From: JAQVWU01 sp964628455
Lineage (GTDB): Bacteria; Bacillota; Clostridia; Oscillospirales; CAG-272
NCBI GenBank assembly: GCA_964628455.1
Contig: CAZVPD010000018.1
Span: 1-34,155 of the forward strand
Direction: 5' to 3'
DNA length: 34,155 nucleotides
Below, one piece after another: positions 8,410 to 17,197 of the stretch. Numbering within the stretch: the first letter of the stretch is position 1; every line of letters starts with the position of its first letter. The notes under the pieces were generated by a model. That model saw only the letters and a list, made by a program, of their open reading frames with translations. It made no database searches and was not told the origin of the DNA. The position numbers and the translations under genes were made by a program.

Positions 8410-9888
8410 TCAGTTCCCTTCAGTCATCAGCGCGACCGTTTTTTCGATATCCGTTTCGACCCTGGTTTTGATCGCATCGAGTTTCGATTGAAAATCGGGA
8501 GTCCTTGCGGTCGTCAGGCCGTCGACTGCAGTCAGTATCCCGCCCCAGTTATACACGTTCGCCAGATCGAAAACACGGTTTGCAAAAATAATATCAAGCA
8601 TATCCGATGATTCGGTGTCGCGCGACAATTTTGTTTTCAGTGAAATCTCGTAATACGCGGGCGTCAGCGTAACATAGCTTTCGGCGGACAGCGCTTCGAT
8701 GATGATTCCGGTCCTTTCCAGATCGGCAGCCGTCGCGGGGACTCCGACCGAAGACGAGGAAGCGCAGCTTACAACACTGTAATAATCATTTTGCGCATCG
8801 TCAAACTTCGGGACAGGAAGTATTCCGAAATCAACCTCCATCGAACGGAACAGGGTAACACGGTTGATCCCCGAAAAATTAAACAGAGCCCTGCCGTCCA
8901 CAAACGCTTTTTCAATGCAGTCGGTCCACGGATCGGCATATTTCGACACATACCGCTCCGCATACAGGCAGTAATCGTTGTCGACATGCATTTCATAGGA
9001 CAGTTCGAAGCATTTTATATACTTTTCCGTAAACAGCGAGATAAAAGGCCTGTCCTTTTCATCCTTATCGATGATGCGTTCGCCGGCGCCTGCGGCCAGA
9101 GCGATCGTATTGAAGCCCGAACCGATGATCCCCCACTGATCCTCAAGCTCATGCATTTTGCCGTCGCCGTTGAGATCCTCGGATCCCTGCTTCGCGAACT
9201 CCAGCAGTTTTGCACCCGTCTATTTGCTGTCCCTTACGAGCTGATACAGGTCACCGAGTTTATAATCATCCGCTAAAAGCTTGTTGAACAGCACGCCCCA
9301 CGTCGCGTCGTTATCCATGACAACGATGTCGCCCGTGGTCTGATACAGCCTTCCCAGCACGGACAGCGACGTGTTCGCGTTTTGGTCATACCATGGTTTT
9401 CCGAGGTCCATATAATCGACATCATACAGGTTTACAAAAAGATGATCGGCGATCAGAGCGGTATACCCGACAGAAACCATGTCATAGGTATCATCGGCCG
9501 CAAGCACGGATTTACGAAGCGCCGCAAAATAATCCGCTTCGCCGAATTCCGAAATTTTAATATTATACGTCTCTTCGATCTTCCGGTTGCGTCTGAAAAC
9601 AGCATCGTTTACGGGATCTCCGTTTTCCTGTGCGGCGTAAATATCGCGTGTTTTCCAGTGGACGTTGAAAGTGCCTTTCGTGAGGACGCGGAAATCATAT
9701 TCTTCAAAGTCCATTTCGGGAATATCGGGAAGCAGTTTTTCGGTTTCGGTCGTTTCGGGAACCGTAAGAACCGGGGCGGAAGTGCTGTCCGCGCCCGTGT
9801 CCTTCGTTCCCTGCGAGCATGCCGCAAGCCCCGCACACATCATCACAGCCAGAAAAAGCAGCGTCCGTTTTTTCGCTTTATTCGCCAT
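8410..9888 (-). pseudogene. LplA-like solute-binding lipoprotein with in-frame TAG at a conserved Trp
   Basis: The frame is continuous over 492 codons except for one TAG (9222-9220) at codon 223. N-terminal part: signal with lipobox LAAC (Cys24), NGDPVNDAVFRRNRKIEETY, LGKPWYDQN. Downstream part: calcium-loop-like DLNGDGKMHELE (238-249), FGILPVPKFDDAQNDYY, KLSRDTESSDMLDII and the usual helical tail. The sequence around the stop is LVRDSK-stop-TGAKLL; paralogues read GKWT, GEWT or GVWT, so TAG sits where TGG (Trp) is conserved and a single G-to-A change explains it. All other motifs are intact, which points to a very recent mutation or a base-calling error rather than old decay. An AAAGGGAG ribosome site precedes ATG 9888. 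It could otherwise be a functional gene read by an amber suppressor, for which nothing else here speaks. Confidence 0.85.
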
Positions 9889-9936
9889 GGATCGATCACT
9901 CCCTTTGTTTTAAGATCCTGATGATTTTTGAAGTTT

Positions 9937-9949
9937 GCACATAATGTGC
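9937..9949. promoter_or_regulatory. Perfect palindrome GCACAT-A-ATGTGC upstream of the 9888 gene
   Basis: A 6-1-6 inverted repeat in the 95 nt between the SelO stop (9984) and the ATG of the minus-strand binding-protein gene (9888). The position suits an operator, but no convincing promoter hexamers flank it and no regulator gene is nearby. It could also be chance. Confidence 0.35.
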
Positions 9950-9983
9950 TGGTGTTTTAAGAACAGCTGCCGTTTTTTCGCAT

Positions 9984-11456
9984 TCAGGTGCCGCAGTAGG
10001 TTCTGTAGGGTTCGGACGGATCCGGGGGCGGGAGCGCGTATTCGGCTTGCTCGGGCGTGTGCGCGTAAGGGTTTGACAGCACATGCAGCAGCCGGTGTAA
10101 AGCACCGTAATCCCCCCGGTCAACGGCGGAAGCGAGCGCCTCCTCGACCCTGTGGTTGCGCGGGATCACGGCGGGATTGGAATCTTTCATCAGCCGGAAC
10201 GCCTGATTTATTCTATCCGGATCGCCGCCGGTCCTGCTCTTCCATCCCGCGAGCCACCGCTGAAATTCCGGGTTCCGGAATAAATCCGTATCGTCCGTTC
10301 TGCCAAAGGTCAGGGCCAGAAATGTATTCGTATAATCCGCACGGCAGGACTGCATGAGCCCGAGAAGGCCGCTGATCAGCATCTCATCCTCCGGCTCCGC
10401 GCCGGCGAGACCCAGTTTCGCCCTCATGCCCTCCGTCAGGTAAGAATGAAAGAGGTCCGTAAAATCATAAACGGCCTGCTGCGCTTTTTCGACGGCTGCG
10501 GCACGGTCCCGATGCAGCAGCGGCAGCAGCGTTTCGGCAAAACGCGCCAGATTCCACGCTGCGGCGCCGGGCTGCCTGCCGTAGGCATAACGTCCCCCGA
10601 CGTCGATCGAGCTGAAGACCGTTTTTGGGTCGTAGGTATCCATAAACGCACACGGACCGTAATCGATCGTCTCGCCGGCCAGCGACATATTATCCGTATT
10701 CATCACGCCGTGCACAAATCCCGCAAGCTGCCATTTTGCGATCAGCGATGCCTGCCGCCTGACAACCTCTTTTAAAAGCAGGAAAAACCGGTCTTCTTCG
10801 CCCGCAAATACGGAAAAAAACCTGCGTATCGTATAATCGGCCAGGATTTTAAATTCTTCGGGCGCAGCCCGCCTTGACGCGAATTCAAACGTCCCGACCC
10901 GGATATGGCCTGCCGCGACGCGCGTCAGAACGGCGCCGGGCAAAACGGTTTCCCTGTATACCGGCTCTCCCGCTGCGACCACCGCCAGACTGCGCGTCGT
11001 GGGAATACCGAGAGCATGCATCGCTTCGCCGATCAGATATTCGCGGAGCATCGGACCCAGAGCAGCCCTTCCGTCACCGCCCCGGGAATAAGGCGTTCTG
11101 CCCGACCCCTTCAGCACAATATCGGAGCGTCCGCCGTCGGGACCGATCTGTTCGCCGAGAAGCAGAGCCCTTCCGTCTCCCAGCATGGTAAAAGAACCGA
11201 ACTGATGTCCGGCATAAGCCTGAGCGACGGGAAACGAACCCGGAGGCAGCCGGTTGCCGCATAACCCGGCCGTGCCCTCCGCGCTTTCAAGCCGGGCGAT
11301 ATCGAGTCCGAGGGACAAGGCCAGCTCCCTGTTGAGCAATACCGGTTCCGGTAAACGGACCGGTTCGGGATCGGTGCGGGTATAAAAGATCCCGGGCAGC
11401 CGCGCGTAGCTGTTGTCGAAATTCCATCCGGAAGGATGACGGTCCGCATTCGCCAT
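9984..11456 (-). CDS. selO: Protein adenylyltransferase SelO (YdiU/UPF0061 family)
   Basis: A 490-residue pseudokinase-fold enzyme that transfers AMP from ATP to Ser/Thr/Tyr of target proteins, linked to redox stress in the characterised bacterial and yeast members. Hallmarks: QAYAGHQFG (~79-87), LKGSGRTPYSRGGDGRAALG (Lys116 as likely ATP contact), MLREYLIGEAMHALGIPTTR (Glu139), HGVMNTDNMSLAGETIDYGP (Asp255-Asn256, Asp265 as base and metal ligands) and PRNHRVEEAL. Length matches E. coli YdiU. The protein ends YCGT, with Cys third from the end where eukaryotic SelO carries selenocysteine. A GGGGAA ribosome site lies about 7 nt before ATG. It has its own promoter (11566-11594) and is divergent from the DegT operon; I see no functional tie to the sugar genes. 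Confidence 0.96.
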   Translation of the reverse strand: MANADRHPSGWNFDNSYARLPGIFYTRTDPEPVRLPEPVLLNRELALSLGLDIARLESAEGTAGLCGNRLPPGSFPVAQAYAGHQFGSFTMLGDGRALLLGEQIGPDGGRSDIVLKGSGRTPYSRGGDGRAALGPMLREYLIGEAMHALGIPTTRSLAVVAAGEPVYRETVLPGAVLTRVAAGHIRVGTFEFASRRAAPEEFKILADYTIRRFFSVFAGEEDRFFLLLKEVVRRQASLIAKWQLAGFVHGVMNTDNMSLAGETIDYGPCAFMDTYDPKTVFSSIDVGGRYAYGRQPGAAAWNLARFAETLLPLLHRDRAAAVEKAQQAVYDFTDLFHSYLTEGMRAKLGLAGAEPEDEMLISGLLGLMQSCRADYTNTFLALTFGRTDDTDLFRNPEFQRWLAGWKSRTGGDPDRINQAFRLMKDSNPAVIPRNHRVEEALASAVDRGDYGALHRLLHVLSNPYAHTPEQAEYALPPPDPSEPYRTYCGT

Positions 11457-11565
11457 GTTTTGATTTCCCCGTTCGAATCATGATTTTTATCGTCGTTAAA
11501 ATATTTTTCCAGCTTCATTTCCGGAAAAGATGTCCGTCTCAAACATATATAGGATGTCTGCGGCC

Positions 11566-11594
11566 ATTATAGCATGTTCCGGGTATAATTTCAA
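11566..11594 (-). promoter_or_regulatory. Sigma-A-type promoter for selO
   Basis: On the minus strand TTGAAA (11594-11589), 17 nt spacer, TATAAT (11571-11566). Predicted start near 11559, giving a ~100 nt leader. Confidence 0.78.
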
Positions 11595-11612
11595 TTATAT
11601 TCCGGATATATA

Positions 11613-11641
11613 TTGCTTTTCTATTCAGATCGTTCTATTAT
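11613..11641 (+). promoter_or_regulatory. Sigma-A-type promoter for the five-gene operon
   Basis: TTGCTT (11613-11618), 17 nt spacer, TATTAT (11636-11641). Predicted start near 11648, 60 nt before the first ATG. Back-to-back with the selO promoter. Confidence 0.7.
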
Positions 11642-11707
11642 AGTAGATATAACGGAAGTCAGATTTTATATTACCGTCAATAAATACAACAGCAAGGGGG
11701 AAGCGAT

Positions 11708-12964
11708 ATGATCAGAAGATCCGACCTGGCCTTATACGGCGGCCCGAAGGTCAAAAGCGTGCCGTACGGGACCGGAAAACGATTCGGCAGCGAGGAACTG
11801 GAGCAGCTGAAAGAAGCTCTGGATCAGAACACGCTGTTTTACTGGCAGGGAAAAAAGTCAAAAGAACTTTTTGCCCGTTTTGCGGAAATATACGGGAGAA
11901 AATACTGCACAGGCTCGTCATCCGGGACCGCGGCCATCCACTGCGCGCTGGCTGCCGCCGGCGTGACCGCGGGGGACGAGGTGATCACCTCTCCGATCAC
12001 CGATATGGGCAGCGTGATCGGCATCCTGCTGCAGAACGCGATCCCGGTCTTTGCCGACCTGGAACCGTACACCTACAATCTTTCACCCTCTTCGGTGAAG
12101 GAAAAAATCACAAAAAGGACAAAAGCCGTTCTGGCGGTTCATCTTGCGGGCAACCCCGCGGATATGGACGCCATTAACGCGGAAGCAAAACCGAAAGGCA
12201 TCGCCGTCATCGAAGACTGCGCGCAGAGCTATCTCAGTTATTATAAAGGAAGGCTCGCGGGCACGCTCGGGGATATCGGCTGCTTCTCCCTGAACGACTT
12301 CAAGCATATCTCGGCGGGAGACGGCGGTCTCTGCATCACGGACAGCGAGGAGCATTATCACAGGCTGATGCGTTTTGCGGACAAAAATTACGACAGGCTG
12401 GGTTTGTCTCTGCGCAGCGTGGAGTCGCTCGCTCCGAATTACCGCATCAACGAGCTGACGTCGGCCGTGGCTATCGCCCAGCTCGGGAAACTGGAATTTA
12501 TATGCTCGAAACGCAGCCGCTACGGCGACGCGCTGAGCGCGGCTTTCCGCAGCCTGCCGGGGATACACGTCCCGGAGATCACCTATGAATCCAGCCGCTC
12601 TTCCTACTGGTTCTATATGTTCCGCATTGACGAAGAAGCAGCACGGGCGACACGCGCGGAATTCTGCGAAGCGCTCCGCGCCGAAGGCGTTCCCGCGTCC
12701 GAGGGATACATACCCACCTGCGTCTACGAATACGACCTTTTCACCAGGAACACCGCTTATCCGGGCACGCACTGTCCCTTCGACTGCCCGAAATACGGAG
12801 CTCCCGAAAAAAACTACGTCTACGGAAAAGGCATGTGCCCGACAGCGGAGCGGATCCTGCAGACCGCGGTCAGGCTGAACGTCAACGAATTCTATACGGA
12901 AACCGACCTTGCCGAAACCATCGCCGCCGTTCTCAAAGTGCATGAATATTTTTACGGCAGGTAA
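11708..12964 (+). CDS. DegT/DnrJ/EryC1/StrS-family PLP-dependent aminotransferase
   Basis: A 418-residue fold-type I PLP enzyme; relatives transaminate nucleotide-linked or free keto-sugars and scyllo-inosose-type cyclitols. Visible features: YGGPKV near the start, SSSGTAAIHCALAAAGVTAG (PLP phosphate contacts and helix), VIEDCAQS with Asp170 facing the pyridine nitrogen, and FKHISAGDGG with Lys199 as Schiff-base lysine. GDGG replaces the commoner GEGG. The insertion CPFDCPKYGAPEKNYVYG near the C-terminus is not typical of sugar-nucleotide aminotransferases and suggests a divergent substrate. AAGGGGGAAG at 11693-11702 is a strong ribosome site. It is first gene of the operon, with 40 nt to the next. 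No nucleotide-sugar genes are nearby, so a catabolic or modification role on a free small molecule is more likely than cell-surface sugar synthesis (inference). Confidence 0.92.
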   Translation: MIRRSDLALYGGPKVKSVPYGTGKRFGSEELEQLKEALDQNTLFYWQGKKSKELFARFAEIYGRKYCTGSSSGTAAIHCALAAAGVTAGDEVITSPITDMGSVIGILLQNAIPVFADLEPYTYNLSPSSVKEKITKRTKAVLAVHLAGNPADMDAINAEAKPKGIAVIEDCAQSYLSYYKGRLAGTLGDIGCFSLNDFKHISAGDGGLCITDSEEHYHRLMRFADKNYDRLGLSLRSVESLAPNYRINELTSAVAIAQLGKLEFICSKRSRYGDALSAAFRSLPGIHVPEITYESSRSSYWFYMFRIDEEAARATRAEFCEALRAEGVPASEGYIPTCVYEYDLFTRNTAYPGTHCPFDCPKYGAPEKNYVYGKGMCPTAERILQTAVRLNVNEFYTETDLAETIAAVLKVHEYFYGR

Positions 12965-13004
12965 ACAGGTTTCAGGCATACAGTCAACTGAAGGACGGTC
13001 ACTT

Positions 13005-14594
13005 ATGAAACAACGCAGATATTTCGATATTAACTGCACGGCCGGACGCGCAAGCTGTCCGATCCCGGACTTCCCGCACGATACGGCTTCCCTGCTTGAG
13101 GATATGGCGTATTTCCGCATACACGGAGCCGCCGTGCTGTATACACCCGCACTCGATTATGCCTATACATCGGGGAACCGCGCCCTGTGCGCGGTACTTG
13201 CCGTAAATCCCCGCCTGACGGGCGCCGCGGCGCTTCCGCCGGCGGCACTGTTTGAAACAGGGGATCCCGGGTACTATGAAAAACTGTATAACGGCGGGAT
13301 CAGGGCCTTTTACGCCGCGCCGCGCACGTTCGGCTGCACCCTGAATCCCCGGGATATGGAAAAGCAGGCGGAATTCATGATAAACCGGCGCGTACCGCTG
13401 CTTGTCTCCGAATCGCAGGCAGCGCTTAGCGACCTTGAACCTCTGCTGGACGCATATCCGGAGCTTTCCGTCGTCGTCCTGAACACTTCATGGGGAAGCA
13501 ACCGCCGGCTTTTCCCGCTTCTCGACCGCCACCCGAACCTGTACTTCGACATAAGTTCCAATCAGGCCAACGGCATCCTCGAGATCACAAAAAAGAATTT
13601 CGGCATCGGACGCGCCCTTTACGGCAGCGCATGGCCGATGAAATCCATGGGCGCCCTGAAGGCGCTGGTCGAATACGCGGACATCAGCGAATCCGACAAA
13701 GACCTGGTGTCCTGCGGCAGCGCCTGCCGGCTCCTCGGCATCCGTCCGGAGGATCTTACCCTGTACGACGACGCGGAATGCGGTTTTGACGAAATAGCCG
13801 CCGAATGCGACGCGGGCCTTCCGATATCGGTGCCCGTGACCGACTGCCACACGCACATGGCGCCCGCAGAGGATAAAACCGTTTCCGGCCTGTATATGCC
13901 CGATCCGGGCTGCGACGATATCGTAAAGAAGCTGGACCGGCTCGGGGTCGACACGATCTTCACCGCGCCCTGGGAGGGCATCTGCACGGACGGTATGGCA
14001 GGAAACGAACAGAGCGTATACGCGGCGACAAAATACCCCGGGCGGTTCAGGGGATACAACACCTGCAATATCCACTACCCCGAAGACCTGGCCGGATGGA
14101 AAAATTCTTTCGAGCTGTATCCGGATGTCTTTATCGGCATCAAGCCGTACTGGCCCTATCAGCGTTTCGCGGTCGACGACCCTGTCTGCGAGCCCTGGTA
14201 CGCGTATGCCGACGCCCACCGCCTGCTTCTGCTGCTTCATACAGGCGACGCCGGCGTGGCGGCAAAAGCAAGGGAACTCAGCCTGCGGTATCCCGGCATC
14301 ACCTTTATCCTCGCGCACACGGGGATCGACTATAACGTCGCCAGGACCAACATCGCCCTCGCGAAACAGCGGGACAACGTGTACCTCGAGATCACATACA
14401 CCTCCTGCACGCGCGGAATGATCGAGTTCCTCGTGCGGGAAGCGGGCGCCGATAAAGTGCTCTACGGTTCCGACCTCCCGATGCGCGACCCCGCCCCCCA
14501 GCTCGGATGGGTGTGCTACGCGCGCATTCCGGCCCGAGACAAGAAGAAGATCCTGCATGAGAACATCGCAAAACTGACGGCAAAACGAATCTGA
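13005..14594 (+). CDS. Tandem amidohydrolase-2 protein: inactive N-half, catalytic C-half
   Basis: A 529-residue protein made of two consecutive amidohydrolase (COG2159-type) TIM barrels. The C-terminal half has every metal and catalytic element: TDCHTHM (His282, His284), LLLHTGD (His412), LAHTGID (His438) and YGSDLPMRD (Asp490). The N-terminal half (~1-250) keeps the same order but not the chemistry: DINCTAG replaces HxH, VLNTSWG stands where AHTG is expected, and YGSAWPMKS replaces GSDLPM, so it is probably a pseudoenzyme or regulatory/dimerisation domain. Family members are metal-dependent hydrolases, lactonases or decarboxylases of small carboxylic or sugar-lactone substrates. ATG 13005 is chosen over upstream starts that overlap the aminotransferase gene because AAGGA lies 9 nt ahead and the fold begins there. 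Next gene follows after 29 nt. Confidence 0.88.
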   Translation: MKQRRYFDINCTAGRASCPIPDFPHDTASLLEDMAYFRIHGAAVLYTPALDYAYTSGNRALCAVLAVNPRLTGAAALPPAALFETGDPGYYEKLYNGGIRAFYAAPRTFGCTLNPRDMEKQAEFMINRRVPLLVSESQAALSDLEPLLDAYPELSVVVLNTSWGSNRRLFPLLDRHPNLYFDISSNQANGILEITKKNFGIGRALYGSAWPMKSMGALKALVEYADISESDKDLVSCGSACRLLGIRPEDLTLYDDAECGFDEIAAECDAGLPISVPVTDCHTHMAPAEDKTVSGLYMPDPGCDDIVKKLDRLGVDTIFTAPWEGICTDGMAGNEQSVYAATKYPGRFRGYNTCNIHYPEDLAGWKNSFELYPDVFIGIKPYWPYQRFAVDDPVCEPWYAYADAHRLLLLLHTGDAGVAAKARELSLRYPGITFILAHTGIDYNVARTNIALAKQRDNVYLEITYTSCTRGMIEFLVREAGADKVLYGSDLPMRDPAPQLGWVCYARIPARDKKKILHENIAKLTAKRI

Positions 14595-14623
14595 GGTCTT
14601 ATTTCGCATCAGGAGGTGAATCC

Positions 14624-15448
14624 ATGGCTCAAATCAGTGTTCCAACCCGGTATTACGCGCATTTCGGCGCAGATTATTCCCTTGATGTCCCCGCCGAAGG
14701 TTTCGGCGGATGGCTGAAAACCGAACTGCCCCTCAGCACGGAACATACCGCCCTGTGCGTTATGCACGCATGGAAAAACGCTGACCGCCGAAAATTTCCC
14801 GGGATCTGGAGCGCGGTCGAATACCTTCCGAGGGCTCGGGAGATTTACGACAACCGCATGCCCCGCCTGCTTTCCGCTTTCCGCGGCGCGGGAATGCACG
14901 TGATCCACGTCGAAAGCGGGGATTACGTCAGCCGTTACGAAGCATACGCCCGCGCCTGCGCCTTTACCGACAGCACGGTGAAAAATCTGCGCCGTGACAG
15001 TCTCCCCCCGCCCGCAGGCGACGCGGTATCCGACGAACTCAGAGCATTCCGAACCGCGAAAGTGCATCCCGGCACCGAAAATCTGGCCGATATCGCCGCC
15101 GCATGCGCGGAGCGCGATATCGACGACTCCGTAAAGCCGGCGGAAGGCGAACTCATGGTCACGGATTCCGACAGGCTTCAGGCTGTCTGCGCTTTATACG
15201 GCGTCAACCATCTGATCTATGCCGGTTTTGCGCTGAACTGCTGCATCCTGATGTCACCCGGAGGCATGATGCAGATGTCCGAACGCGGATTTCTGTGCTC
15301 GGTGGTCGGGGAATGCACCACAGCGGTGGAAAACGATTTTTCTGCGCGCGGCGAATGGGGTAAAAAGATCGGTCTCTGGCACACGGCGCTCTTCTACGGC
15401 TTTGTCTACGAACAGGATGATCTCGAATCGGCATTGAAAGGGGTATAA
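14624..15448 (+). CDS. Isochorismatase-like cysteine hydrolase
   Basis: A 274-residue protein of the isochorismatase/nicotinamidase superfamily, whose members hydrolyse amides, imides or enol ethers. Supporting segments: TALCVMHAWKN (first core strand), LLSAFRGAGMHVIHVES, SVKPAEGEL (candidate Lys171), LQAVCALYGVNHLIYAGF and GFALNCCILMSPGGM, in which Cys207 aligns with the nucleophile. The classic triad Asp at the end of the first strand (VIDMQ in nicotinamidase) is replaced by His48 (VMHAW); I recall related proteins with HAW in Clostridia and Planctomycetes, so this is a subfamily trait rather than damage, and the chemistry may differ. AGGAGGTGA (14610-14618) gives a very strong ribosome site. 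Two nt separate it from the next gene, whose ribosome site lies inside this one. Confidence 0.85.
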   Translation: MAQISVPTRYYAHFGADYSLDVPAEGFGGWLKTELPLSTEHTALCVMHAWKNADRRKFPGIWSAVEYLPRAREIYDNRMPRLLSAFRGAGMHVIHVESGDYVSRYEAYARACAFTDSTVKNLRRDSLPPPAGDAVSDELRAFRTAKVHPGTENLADIAAACAERDIDDSVKPAEGELMVTDSDRLQAVCALYGVNHLIYAGFALNCCILMSPGGMMQMSERGFLCSVVGECTTAVENDFSARGEWGKKIGLWHTALFYGFVYEQDDLESALKGV

Positions 15449-15450
15449 AA

Positions 15451-17163
15451 ATGCAGCTGGAATTACTCGGAGAGCCCTGCCGGAACTTCTGTTTTCTCGG
15501 CAGCATCGCCGTCAGAGACAAAAAAGACGGCGGAAAAGAAAAAATCGTATTCTCATCGTTCGCGGCCGGCGAAACCGGCGTGATCCTGATCATCGACCCG
15601 GAAACCGGAGAGGGGGAAAGCATCGCCCTGCCCTCGGATTCGGGCGCCTGGGCGCTCGCGCTGCAGGACGAAGACACGCTGCTCATAGGGACCTGCGCGC
15701 AATACGGAGCCCTGCATGTTTTCGACATCCCGTCCCGGACATTTACTGCTTCTTTCAGGACGGACAGCGAGACATACATCTGGAATCTTGTCAAAGCGTC
15801 GGACGGAAGGGTTTACGGCGGCACCTACAGCGGATGCGTGCTGGTGCGCTACGACCACGCGAAAAAAGAACTGAAAAAACTCGGCCGCCTTTCGGACGAT
15901 CCGGGCAATCTCTACAGCCGGACGGTATATCCGGACGACAGGGGAGACGGAAACATCATGATCCAGTGCGGCTACAGCTCCCCCTGCTGCGTGATCTATG
16001 ACATTCACGCGGAAAAAATCACCGCTTCCCTGCCCGGCACCCTCGGCGGCATCACGCGCGACGCGGTCAAAGTCGGGGATAAAGTGTACAGCCGGACCGG
16101 TTTCACCGAAACCGCGGCGAGTGATGTTGAATTTACCGTTCCCGCTTCCGCGGCAGCGCTGTCGGACGGCACGCTCTTCGCACCGTCGGGACAGGAATAC
16201 GTTCTGGAAAAAGACGGTAGGAAAGAATTTCACGACTTCAAAGTCCTCCCTCCGCCCACAGGCATACTCGCTTTTACCGCGGGCGAGGACGGCGCGCTCC
16301 GGGGCGGGAGCGGCTTCGGCCAGACCATCTTCCGCTTTGATCCCGTGACGGGAGAATACGCGAACACCAAAAATGTCTGCACGGGCGGCGGAGAAGTTTA
16401 CGGCATGTGCGTGTCGGGCGGAAAGGTATACTGCACATCCTACGCCGGCGGGGACACGACGGTCTATGACCCGCAGCTGCCGTGGGATCAGAGGGGAAAT
16501 AAAAATCCGGTCACCGCGGCTTCCTGCGGCAGCGCAGGGCTGATCAGACCGACAGGGTTCAGCACATTCGGTCCAGACGGAAAACTCTGGACCGGCTGGC
16601 AGTCATCCTACGGCACCTACGACGGGGGGATCACCCGCTTTGATCCCGTTTCATACGAACAGAAGATATGGCATAATATCGTATCCGAACAGTGCGTCGA
16701 TTCCCTTTCAGCCGGAGAAAAATACCTTTATTTCACGACCGGAAACAGCGCGAACGGGCTGCGTCCCCGCGAGGGCGCCCTGCATCTCGCGTGCATCGGC
16801 ACCGAATGCGAAGTGATCCGCGATATCACATATCCCGAAGGGGAGACCCCGAATAAACCCGTATTCTTCAACGGAAAAATATATGTTCCGGTCACGGGAC
16901 CCCGTCCCCGCGTCGATGTATACGACGAAACGCTCGGAGAGTCCGAATCTTTCGTTTACGACGATCCGGTGCACGCGCTTTATGTTCTTCCGGTGACAGG
17001 AGCCCTGCTTGCCGTATGCGCGCATTCCTGCGCGGTCATCGGCGGAGACGGCAGCCTTCTCCGGAAGGTCCATGATTCCGGCATAAGCGGCAGGATCGCC
17101 GTCACGCGCGATGAAAAGCTCTACCTCGCTTCGGGCAGCAAAATATTCAGACTGATCCTTTGA
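15451..17163 (+). CDS. Beta-propeller protein (WD40/PQQ/streptogramin-lyase-like repeats)
   Basis: A 570-residue protein built of repeated beta blades, with no signal peptide or membrane segment. Recurrent units include IIDPETGEGESIAL, YGALHVFDIPSRTFTAS, GRVYGGTYSGCVLVRYD, GKVYCTSYAGGDTTVYDP and GKLWTGWQSSYGTYDGGITR followed by FDP. They fit a seven- or eight-bladed propeller of the YVTN/Vgb/PQQ-like kind. Such proteins are lyases, lactonases or binding scaffolds; no catalytic residue can be picked out, so function is open. AAAGGGG lies 8 nt ahead of ATG, within the 3' end of the cysteine hydrolase gene, implying coupled translation and a common pathway. The next gene, encoding the binding lipoprotein, starts 34 nt downstream. 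Confidence 0.8.
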   Translation: MQLELLGEPCRNFCFLGSIAVRDKKDGGKEKIVFSSFAAGETGVILIIDPETGEGESIALPSDSGAWALALQDEDTLLIGTCAQYGALHVFDIPSRTFTASFRTDSETYIWNLVKASDGRVYGGTYSGCVLVRYDHAKKELKKLGRLSDDPGNLYSRTVYPDDRGDGNIMIQCGYSSPCCVIYDIHAEKITASLPGTLGGITRDAVKVGDKVYSRTGFTETAASDVEFTVPASAAALSDGTLFAPSGQEYVLEKDGRKEFHDFKVLPPPTGILAFTAGEDGALRGGSGFGQTIFRFDPVTGEYANTKNVCTGGGEVYGMCVSGGKVYCTSYAGGDTTVYDPQLPWDQRGNKNPVTAASCGSAGLIRPTGFSTFGPDGKLWTGWQSSYGTYDGGITRFDPVSYEQKIWHNIVSEQCVDSLSAGEKYLYFTTGNSANGLRPREGALHLACIGTECEVIRDITYPEGETPNKPVFFNGKIYVPVTGPRPRVDVYDETLGESESFVYDDPVHALYVLPVTGALLAVCAHSCAVIGGDGSLLRKVHDSGISGRIAVTRDEKLYLASGSKIFRLIL

Positions 17164-17197
17164 CAATTCTTATATTTTAAAACAGGGGGAGAAAGCC

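Noticed and set aside
9220..9222. TAG as recoded codon (pyrrolysine or amber suppression)
   Set aside because: Paralogues have Trp here, the change is one base from TGG, and the GH127 gene at 22461 uses TAG as an ordinary stop.
12909..13004. Upstream start for the tandem amidohydrolase
   Set aside because: It overlaps the aminotransferase gene by 56 nt, and the extra residues are not part of the fold; ATG 13005 has AAGGA ahead of it.
13488..14609. 373-codon antisense frame over the tandem amidohydrolase
   Set aside because: Shadow of a GC-rich gene with full catalytic motifs on the plus strand.
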